A DNA stretch of 64,000 nt from Shewanella salipaludis (GTDB lineage: Bacteria; Pseudomonadota; Gammaproteobacteria; Enterobacterales; Shewanellaceae): positions 62,001 through 126,000 of the forward strand of contig NZ_JAAXYH010000002.1 of NCBI RefSeq assembly GCF_012911865.1. Direction: 5' to 3'. A program made the position numbers and the translations under genes. Under the pieces are notes generated by a model, which searched no databases, was not told where the DNA came from, and worked only from the letters and a program-made list of their open reading frames with translations. Positions 53,418 through 64,000 of this stretch are shown here, piece by piece. Every line of letters starts with the position of its first letter. Within the stretch, counting starts at the first letter, position 1.

Positions 53418-55679
53418 CTAGTTAGTGACTTTTTCCGGGCTCTCTGCGTGGATCACCAGCTGGCCGTTTTCGACATCCACATGGGCTATGCCACCGGCTT
53501 GCAGCTGGCCGAACAGGATCTCATCGGCCAGGGGCCGTTTTATCAGATCCGTGACCACCCGCGCCATGGGGCGTGCGCCCATGTTCTCGTCATAGCCTTT
53601 CTCCGCCAGCAAGGTACGGGCTTCGTCACTCACCTGCAAGCTGACTCGCTTATCATCCAGTTGCGCCTGCAGTTCGACCAAGAACTTGTCCACCACCTTG
53701 GCTATGATGGTCATGTCCAGATGATTGAACCAGATGATGGAGTCCAGACGGTTGCGGAACTCGGGCGAAAACACCCGGTTGATCTCCGACAAGGCATCCT
53801 GGCTATGGTCTTGTTGCTTGAAGCCGATGGACTTGCGCACCGTCTCCTGTACCCCGGCATTGGTGGTCATCACCAGGGTCACATGGCGGAAATCCGCCTT
53901 GCGGCCATTGTTGTCCGTCAGGGTGCCGTGATCCATCACCTGCAGCAAGAGGTTATAGACATCCGGATGCGCCTTCTCTATCTCATCGAGCAGCACCACA
54001 CAGTGAGGATTCTTGATCACCGCATCGGTCAACAGGCCACCCTGGTCGTAACCCACATAACCTGGAGGCGCGCCGATCAGCCGAGACACGGTATGACTCT
54101 CCATGTACTCGGACATGTCGAAGCGGACCAGCTTCATCCCAAGGCAAGCGGCCAACTGGTTGGTGACCTCTGTCTTACCCACACCCGTCGGGCCGGCAAA
54201 CAGGAAGCTGCCCACTGGCTTTTTCTCCGCCCCTAAGCCACTGCGCGACAAGCGAATGGCGGCGCTGAGGCTCTCAATCGCCTTATCCTGGCCAAACACC
54301 ACCATCTTGAGGTTACGTTCCAGGTTCCGCAGTAAGTCCTTGTCCGAGGCAGACACGGACTTCTCCGGGATCCTGGCTATCTTGGCTATGATGGCCTCTA
54401 TCTCCGCCTGGCCTATGGTGCGCTTACGCTTACTCTGGGGCAGCATGGTCATGCGGGCCCCTGCCTCGTCTATGACGTCGATCGCCTTGTCCGGCAAATG
54501 CCGGTCGTTGATATGCTTGTCCGACAGGCTGGCGGCACTGCTGAGCGCCGCCATGGTGTAACGTACTCCATGGTGCTCTTCGTATTTGGACTTGAGTCCC
54601 TGGAGTATTTTGGTGGTTTCCGCCACCGAAGGCTCGTTGATGTCCACCTTCTGGAAGCGGCGGGCCAACGCCCTGTCCTTCTCGAAGATGCTCTGGTATT
54701 CCTGAAACGTGGTCGAGCCCATGCAACGCAGGCCGCCGTTGGACAACAAGGGCTTAAGCAAGTTGGAGGCATCCATCACCCCGCCGGATGCCGCACCTGC
54801 GCCTATGATGGTATGGATCTCATCGATGAAGAGAATGGCATGTTTATCGGCCGCCAGCTCCTTGAGCAGGCTCTTGAAGCGTTTCTCGAAATCGCCGCGA
54901 TACTTGGTACCGGCCAACAAGGCCCCCAAGTCCAGGGAATAGACGGTGGCGTTGCGCATCACCTCCGGCACTTGGCCCTTGACTATGCGGTAGGCCAGGC
55001 CCTCGGCAATCGCCGTCTTGCCCACGCCGGCCTCACCGACCAGCAGGGGATTATTCTTGCGGCGACGGCACAGGGTCTGGATCGCCCGCTCGATTTCCAC
55101 GTCCCTGCCTATGAGGGGATCTATCACCCCCTGGCTCGCCAACTGATTCAGGTTCGCCGCAAACTGGGACAACATGCTTTGATCTTCGCTGTTGTCGGAT
55201 TGATCTTCGATACGTTCCTGTTCGGCATGCTCACCCGCGTCATCGTCTTTGACGAAGCCATGGGAGATAAAGTTGACTACGTCCAGACGTGTGATATCGC
55301 AACGGCGCAACAGGTACACAGCCTGGGACTCCTGCTCGCTGAAGATAGCCACCAACACGTTGGCGCCATTGACCTCATTGCGGCCGGAAGACTGGACATG
55401 AAACACCGCCCTTTGCAGCACCCGCTGAAAACCTAAGGTAGGCTGGGTCTCGCGCTCGGCCTCCCCCTCGGCGATGAGCGGCGTGGTCTGTTGAATGAAG
55501 CTGGCCACCTCTTCCCTGAGCTTGTCTATGTTGGCGCCACAGGCAACCAAGGCCTCCTGAGCCGCAGGGTTGTCGATCAAGGCCAACAGCAAATGTTCTA
55601 CCGTCATGTACTCATGACGCGAATCCCTGGCTTGCTGAAACGCCAGATTCAAGGTGACTTCAAGATCTTTATTCAGCAT
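53418..55679 (-). CDS. clpA: ATP-dependent Clp protease ATPase subunit ClpA
   Basis: AAA+ unfoldase of ClpAP. 753 residues (758 in E. coli): Clp N-domain (1-145), D1 with GEAGVGKTA and FIDEIHT, D2 with [24 protein letters not shown] and [12 protein letters not shown]. The ATG at 55679 ([14 protein letters not shown]) is chosen; a GTG two codons upstream is possible. The clpS gene starts the pair 42 nt upstream. Confidence 0.97.
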   Translation of the reverse strand: MLNKDLEVTLNLAFQQARDSRHEYMTVEHLLLALIDNPAAQEALVACGANIDKLREEVASFIQQTTPLIAEGEAERETQPTLGFQRVLQRAVFHVQSSGRNEVNGANVLVAIFSEQESQAVYLLRRCDITRLDVVNFISHGFVKDDDAGEHAEQERIEDQSDNSEDQSMLSQFAANLNQLASQGVIDPLIGRDVEIERAIQTLCRRRKNNPLLVGEAGVGKTAIAEGLAYRIVKGQVPEVMRNATVYSLDLGALLAGTKYRGDFEKRFKSLLKELAADKHAILFIDEIHTIIGAGAASGGVMDASNLLKPLLSNGGLRCMGSTTFQEYQSIFEKDRALARRFQKVDINEPSVAETTKILQGLKSKYEEHHGVRYTMAALSSAASLSDKHINDRHLPDKAIDVIDEAGARMTMLPQSKRKRTIGQAEIEAIIAKIARIPEKSVSASDKDLLRNLERNLKMVVFGQDKAIESLSAAIRLSRSGLGAEKKPVGSFLFAGPTGVGKTEVTNQLAACLGMKLVRFDMSEYMESHTVSRLIGAPPGYVGYDQGGLLTDAVIKNPHCVVLLDEIEKAHPDVYNLLLQVMDHGTLTDNNGRKADFRHVTLVMTTNAGVQETVRKSIGFKQQDHSQDALSEINRVFSPEFRNRLDSIIWFNHLDMTIIAKVVDKFLVELQAQLDDKRVSLQVSDEARTLLAEKGYDENMGARPMARVVTDLIKRPLADEILFGQLQAGGIAHVDVENGQLVIHAESPEKVTN

Positions 55680-55721
55680 AAGCACCCCCTAAGGAAACAA
55701 CTAACAACTTCGGCACCCACA

Positions 55722-56030
55722 TCAGGCTTGTTCCAGAGAACACAGTAACGGATGTTGGTTTTGTCTTGCAAACTGATTTACCTGTAACACCTTGGTCTCG
55801 GCTATGCCGAAGGGAAAAACGCCACAGATGCCTTTGCCTTGATGATGAATGGTTAGCATGATTTCTGTGGCTTGCTGTTCATTTTTACGGAAAAACAGTT
55901 GCAAGACCTCAATCACAAAATCCATAGGTGTGTAGTCGTCATTGTTCAGTATTACCTTGTACATCGACGGTGGCATCAGCTCAGCGTCGACACTTTTCTC
56001 TACGTGTTCAACCTGTCCTATCTTACCCAT
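55722..56030 (-). CDS. clpS: ClpS adaptor
   Basis: N-end-rule adaptor that delivers substrates made by Aat and Bpt to ClpAP. 102 residues; the specificity pocket segment [18 protein letters not shown] and HHQGKGICG (with H of the pocket) are intact. Upstream of clpA and divergent from cspD as in E. coli. Confidence 0.97.
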   Translation of the reverse strand: MGKIGQVEHVEKSVDAELMPPSMYKVILNNDDYTPMDFVIEVLQLFFRKNEQQATEIMLTIHHQGKGICGVFPFGIAETKVLQVNQFARQNQHPLLCSLEQA

Positions 56031-56113
56031 GTTTCAATACTAGCCTCTCGTATTCGCCTCTACCAATTGAGACATAAAATTTAACCGTATGTTGCCCAAA
56101 TGTTAATATTTGC

Positions 56114-56142
56114 TTGACATCCGCTTTTACTGCTTTCATTCT
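56114..56142 (+). promoter_or_regulatory. Candidate cspD promoter
   Basis: -35 TTGACA (56114-56119, consensus), 17-bp spacer, -10 CATTCT (56137-56142). The transcript would have a leader of about 80 nt. A second possible -10 (TAATAT) lies further downstream. Confidence 0.45.
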
Positions 56143-56225
56143 GTTCAGCGAGCGGTGAACTCAGTCCCGCTTAATATAAGTTTTACTATCTTACTGGTAA
56201 GTAGACAACAGAAGGAAGTGGAAGT

Positions 56226-56432
56226 ATGGCAAGCGGAACTGTTAAATGGTTCAACAACGCCAAAGGATTCGGGTTTATTTGCCCAGATCAAGGTGGTGAG
56301 GACGTTTTTGCACATTATTCAACTATTGAAATGGAAGGCTACCGAACGCTGAAAGCGGGTCAACCAGTCCAATTCGAGGTAGAGCAAGGTCCCAAAGGGA
56401 TGCATGCGTCAGCCATCTCGCCAACGAAATAG
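56226..56432 (+). CDS. cspD: Cold-shock-like protein CspD
   Basis: 68-residue CSD protein. RNP1-like KGFGFICP and RNP2-like DVFAHYS motifs are present. Divergent position to clpS-clpA identifies it as CspD, in E. coli a stationary-phase inhibitor of replication. GGAAG lies upstream of the ATG. Confidence 0.93.
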   Translation: MASGTVKWFNNAKGFGFICPDQGGEDVFAHYSTIEMEGYRTLKAGQPVQFEVEQGPKGMHASAISPTK

Positions 56433-56450
56433 CTTGGTGATCGAACATAG

Positions 56451-56481
56451 AAAAAGGCAGGGATTTATCCCTGCCTTTTTT
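56451..56481 (+). terminator. Terminator of cspD
   Basis: 8-bp GGCAGGGA/TCCCTGCC stem, TTTA loop, T6 tail; left A run extends the stem. Confidence 0.92.
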
Positions 56482-56543
56482 ATTGGGCGTAGCTGACAGC
56501 ATAGGGGCCGCTATCGCAGGCCCTTATCCATCAGATGCTTAAC

Positions 56544-58802
<2,259 letters not shown>

Positions 58803-59036
58803 TTATAATGACTTATCACAGGGAAACCCGCCGATACACACTTGCATGGCATAGCATCCGAGTTGAATTCCTGACACCGCGCAAGAGGCGGGTCGCAAAG
58901 CATGAATGACATAAAACAGAGAGCTTATTTAGGCGGACATCATAGAGCATTCATCATAATATTCAAATTCCACTAAGGGCGAATGCCGAGTACACTGTGG
59001 CTACATCATTTTACAGCAGATTAAGTCAGGTAACGC

Positions 59037-59768
59037 GTGCCACGTCCGACCCAGCCTAAAACCGCACAACGCAAGACCCCGGCCAAGAGTGAAAAACGTC
59101 AGCCCATGGGCGACAGAGACAAGGTGATCGCCAGACGCAAACATGCGAACACCAGCACCCGCAAGAAACCCATCTTCGGCAGCCAGAAACCCCGTGCCGC
59201 CCACACCACAACGCCGACAGAAGCACCTGTCATCCTCTTGTTCAACAAGCCCTTCGATGTCCTTTGCCAGTTCACAGACGCCCAAGGGCGCAAGACATTG
59301 AAAGACTTCATTCCCGTGCCCGGCGTCTACGCCGCCGGCCGCCTGGACAGGGACAGCGAGGGCCTGCTGTTGCTGACCAATCAGGGAAAACTGCAGGCCA
59401 GCCTGACGGAACCCAAGCAAAAAACCTTCAAGACCTACTGGGTGGAAGTCGAAGGCATACCCACAGAAGAGGCCCTGGCGGCGCTGCGCCAAGGGGTCGA
59501 GCTCAAAGACGGCATGACACTGCCAGCCGAGGTCAAGCCGATGACGGCGCCCGATGTCTGGCCCCGCAATCCGCCGGTACGCAAGCGTCAGAACATTCCA
59601 ACCCGCTGGCTGGAAATCCAGATCTGTGAGGGTCGCAATCGCCAGGTCAGACGCATGACGGCCCATGTTGGCTATCCGACCTTAAGATTAATTCGTTATA
59701 AAATAGGTCAATGGAGTCTCGATGGCCTCAAATCCGGCGAATATTCGGTCCATGAGCCAAAGATATAA
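59037..59768 (+). CDS. rluE: 23S rRNA pseudouridine2457 synthase RluE
   Basis: Makes pseudouridine 2457 in 23S rRNA. 243 residues, GTG start. The N-terminal 55 residues are a basic, disordered extension; the RsuA-type catalytic domain follows with the aspartate in [13 protein letters not shown] (D104) and the family end [20 protein letters not shown]. It overlaps nudJ. Confidence 0.93.
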   Translation: MPRPTQPKTAQRKTPAKSEKRQPMGDRDKVIARRKHANTSTRKKPIFGSQKPRAAHTTTPTEAPVILLFNKPFDVLCQFTDAQGRKTLKDFIPVPGVYAAGRLDRDSEGLLLLTNQGKLQASLTEPKQKTFKTYWVEVEGIPTEEALAALRQGVELKDGMTLPAEVKPMTAPDVWPRNPPVRKRQNIPTRWLEIQICEGRNRQVRRMTAHVGYPTLRLIRYKIGQWSLDGLKSGEYSVHEPKI

Positions 59769-60228
59769 GCCCAACGTCACAGTCGCCTGCATCATCCAGT
59801 GTCGGGAGCAGTTTTTGATGGTAGAGGAGCAGATTGACGGCGTCAGGCGCTACAATCAGCCCGCGGGTCATCTGGAGCCGGGAGAGAGCCTGATCGCCGC
59901 CTGTCAAAGAGAAGTCTACGAAGAAACCGGCCTGAAATTGATGCCCGACGCCCTGGTCGGCATCTACCAGTTCAGCGCCGATGCCGAACTGGCCTTCGTG
60001 CGCTTCACCTTCTGCGCCAGCCTGGACGAGCCAAACCCAACGGCGCCCAGGGACGAGGCCATCAGCGCCGCCCTCTGGCTAAGCCTGGATGAACTCATCG
60101 CCCTGGAGCAGAGCCACCGCAGTCCCCTGGTGCTGGCCTCCTTGCGGGATTATCTGCAGGGCCGGCGCTACCCGCTGGAGCTGCTCGATAGCCGGTCGCT
60201 CAACATAACGCCGGGCATCAAGCCATGA
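59752..60228 (+). CDS. nudJ: Nudix hydrolase NudJ
   Basis: Phosphatase for HMP-PP and nucleotides. About 158 residues. Nudix box [20 protein letters not shown] is intact (GX5EX7REUXEEXGU). I start at the ATG at 59752 ([14 protein letters not shown]), matching the E. coli N-terminus; an ATG at 59722 with GGAG five nt upstream adds ten residues and is a real alternative. It overlaps the rluE end, so the two are coupled. mnmA follows after about 190 nt. Confidence 0.9.
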   Translation: MSQRYKPNVTVACIIQCREQFLMVEEQIDGVRRYNQPAGHLEPGESLIAACQREVYEETGLKLMPDALVGIYQFSADAELAFVRFTFCASLDEPNPTAPRDEAISAALWLSLDELIALEQSHRSPLVLASLRDYLQGRRYPLELLDSRSLNITPGIKP

Positions 60229-60254
60229 TAGCCCCTGGCATCAAGCCATGATAG
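60214..60254. repeat. Short tandem duplication at the nudJ stop
   Basis: GGCATCAAGCCATGATAG occurs at 60214-60231 and again at 60237-60254. The first copy contains the nudJ stop codon; the second is noncoding. Probably a simple slippage duplication. Confidence 0.7.
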
Positions 60255-60420
60255 AATATGGCCCCGCATAAACCTGCAACAACAGCCTGCTGCAAAAGCG
60301 CCCGAAAAACGGCTCAGGCCACCGAGGCGACACAGCATTAGCGCAGGTTTGACTTGGCAAGCGCATTGCCGCGGCATGCGTTTGCTCGCTGCATGAATAT
60401 ACTTAACGGTTTTAGGATCT

Positions 60421-61536
60421 ATGACGTCAATCGAACCCACTCATATTGGAAAAAAAGTCATTGTCGGCATGTCCGGCGGTGTTGATTCATCTGTATCTGC
60501 CTATCTGCTGTTGAAGCAGGGCTATCAGGTTGAAGGCCTTTTCATGAAGAACTGGGAAGAAGATGACACCGACGAATACTGCGCCGCCAATGCCGATTTG
60601 AAGGATGCCCAGGCCGTCTGCGACAAGCTCGGCATCAAGCTGCATACGGTCAACTTCGCTGCCGAATACTGGGACAATGTGTTCGAGTATTTCCTGGCCG
60701 AGTATAAGGCGGGCCGTACCCCAAACCCGGATATCATGTGCAACAAGGAAATCAAGTTTAAGGCCTTCCTGGAATTTGCCGATGAGATCCTCGACGCCGA
60801 CTATATCGCCATGGGCCACTATGTGCGCCGTCGCGATGTCGCTGGCAGCACTCAGATGCTGCGCGGTGTCGATGGCAACAAAGATCAGAGCTACTTCCTC
60901 TACACCCTGAGTCACGCGCAGGTCGCCCGTGCCCTCTTCCCCGTGGGCGAGCTGGAAAAATCCGAAGTGCGTGACATAGCCCGCGAGATGGGGCTCATCA
61001 CCCATGACAAGAAAGACAGTACGGGTATCTGCTTCATCGGCGAGCGCAAGTTCACCGACTTCCTGGCGACTTACCTGCCGGCGCAGCCAGGCAAGATAGA
61101 GACGGCCGAAGGCGAAGTCATAGGCACCCATCAGGGGCTGATGTACCACACCCTAGGCCAGCGCAAGGGCCTGGGCATAGGCGGGCTGAAGAACAGCAAC
61201 GACGACCCCTGGTATGTGGTAGATAAAGATCTTGAGCGCAACGTGCTGGTGGTCGCCCAGGGTGGACGTCACCCACGGCTGATGTCGGTCGGCATGACAG
61301 TCAAGCAATTGCATTGGGTCGACAGACAGGGACCCGCCGATGGCGCCAGGCTCACGGTCAAGACCCGCTACCGTCAGCAAGATGTGGCCTGCAGCCTGAG
61401 CTACCTGGATGCAGACCATATCAGGGTCAGCTTCGATGAGCCGGTGGCGGCAGTGACTCCGGGGCAGTCGGCAGTATTTTACGCAGATGAGATCTGCTTG
61501 GGCGGCGGCATCATAGACGAATTGATACGAGGCTAA
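60421..61536 (+). CDS. mnmA: tRNA 2-thiouridylase MnmA
   Basis: Makes s2U34 in tRNA for Lys, Glu and Gln. 371 residues: PP-loop SGGVDS (18-23), catalytic cysteines C107 (IMCNKEIKF) and C204 ([11 protein letters not shown]), close to C102 and C199 of E. coli. First of the mnmA-hflD-purB run, with the hflD start 1 nt after its stop. Confidence 0.97.
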   Translation: MTSIEPTHIGKKVIVGMSGGVDSSVSAYLLLKQGYQVEGLFMKNWEEDDTDEYCAANADLKDAQAVCDKLGIKLHTVNFAAEYWDNVFEYFLAEYKAGRTPNPDIMCNKEIKFKAFLEFADEILDADYIAMGHYVRRRDVAGSTQMLRGVDGNKDQSYFLYTLSHAQVARALFPVGELEKSEVRDIAREMGLITHDKKDSTGICFIGERKFTDFLATYLPAQPGKIETAEGEVIGTHQGLMYHTLGQRKGLGIGGLKNSNDDPWYVVDKDLERNVLVVAQGGRHPRLMSVGMTVKQLHWVDRQGPADGARLTVKTRYRQQDVACSLSYLDADHIRVSFDEPVAAVTPGQSAVFYADEICLGGGIIDELIRG

Positions 61537-61537
61537 T

Positions 61538-63569
<2,032 letters not shown>

Positions 63570-63590
63570 TTAACCCTAACCGAGAGGTTC

Positions 63591-63631
63591 AAGGCGGCGA
63601 GGCACCTATCAGAGGCCTGCCGCCTTTTTTG
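63591..63631 (+). terminator. Terminator after purB
   Basis: GGCGGC/GCCGCC outer stem with an inner AGGC/GCCT stem and then T6, ending 7 nt before the roxA ATG, so some read-through is probably needed to express roxA from purB. Confidence 0.75.
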
Positions 63632-63637
63632 ACACTA

Positions 63638-64000
63638 TGTATAAACTCAATCTAGATATTCAGCAGTTCATCGGCCAGTACTGGCAGCAGCAACCCTTGG
63701 TCATCAAGCAGGCCTTCCCCGATTTTGTCGACCCCATAGGCGCCGACGAACTGGCCGGGCTCGCCTGTGAGGAAGAGATCGCCTCCCGGGTGGTAGTCAC
63801 CAAGGACAAGGACTGGGAGCTGATCCAGGGACCGTTCGAGGACTATGACAAGTTCGGTGAGACCCACTGGCAACTGCTGGTGCAGGCGGTGAATCACTGG
63901 TATCCGGATGCCCAGCCCCTGGTAGAGGCGTTTCGCTTCCTGCCCGACTGGCGCTTCGACGATCTCATGGCCTCCTTCGCCACCCCCAAAGGCGGCGTCG
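63638..64000 (+). CDS. roxA: Ribosomal protein L16 arginine hydroxylase RoxA, partial
   Basis: First 121 codons of a JmjC-type 2-oxoglutarate oxygenase (YcfD) that hydroxylates an Arg of L16. Start MYKLNLDIQQFIGQYWQQQP; DPIGADELAGLACEEEIASR, GPFEDYDKFGETHWQLLVQA and LPDWRFDDLMASFATPKGGV match E. coli YcfD; the metal-binding HxD would come next, beyond the window edge. No stop in the window. Confidence 0.92.

Overview
The window reads as chromosomal DNA of a Shewanella-like gammaproteobacterium (order Alteromonadales). This rests on recognised protein families and gene order only; no database search was run. Many neighbourhoods match Escherichia coli: ycbZ-fabA-rmf, rlmKL-uup, zapC-pyrD, prc-proQ, msrC/letA/letB/rsmF, pabC-mltG-tmk-holB-tatD, aat-infA-clpA-clpS-cspD, and icd/rluE/nudJ/mnmA/hflD/purB. 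Features that point away from the enterics are a 1614-residue NAD-dependent glutamate dehydrogenase, a monomeric isocitrate dehydrogenase, a letA split into two genes, and a DUF3466 protein with a sorting-type C-terminus.

Layout. 1-545: 5' part of uvrY (minus). 546-1629: two intact tRNA-Ser(UGA) genes plus four decayed tRNA-Ser remnants and their terminators, all minus. 1845-4168: ycbZ and fabA (plus), with a FabR-type operator in the fabA promoter. 4250-10770: rmf, the DUF3466 protein, uup, a small glutaredoxin-like protein and rlmKL (minus). 10967-12295: an initiator tRNA array of four intact genes followed by at least five broken copies (plus). 12599-19225: zapC, pyrD and the large GDH (minus). 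19487-26341: a four-gene cell-envelope module, DUF1302 to DUF1329 to YCF48-like to RND/MMPL permease (minus). 26672-33306: DUF2835, pepN, prc, proQ, msrC and yebG (minus; yebG has a LexA box). 33503-37371: letA1, letA2 and letB (plus). 37474-40229: an SpmA/SpmB-type membrane protein (minus) and rsmF (plus). 40472-47429: a nine-gene minus-strand operon apbC, udk, dcd, pabC, mltG, tmk, holB, pilZ-type and tatD. 47590-53314: metG (+), ybgI (-), an orphan ORF (+), a glycine-zipper protein (-), aat, bpt and infA (+). 53418-58769: clpA and clpS (-), cspD (+), monomeric icd (-). 59037-64000: rluE, nudJ, mnmA, hflD, purB and the 5' part of roxA (all +).

How it fits together. Most of the content is core information processing: initiator and serine tRNAs, MetRS, IF1, rRNA and tRNA modification, ribosome hibernation, N-end-rule proteolysis through Aat, Bpt, ClpS and ClpA, nucleotide synthesis, and the DNA polymerase III delta' subunit. 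Two modules concern lipids and the envelope. LetA/LetB is a known MCE-type lipid transport system. The DUF1302/DUF1329/YCF48/RND cluster looks like a complete inner membrane-periplasm-outer membrane route with no assigned substrate; it is the strongest candidate here for an under-described system. No insertion sequence, prophage, CRISPR array or defence locus was seen.
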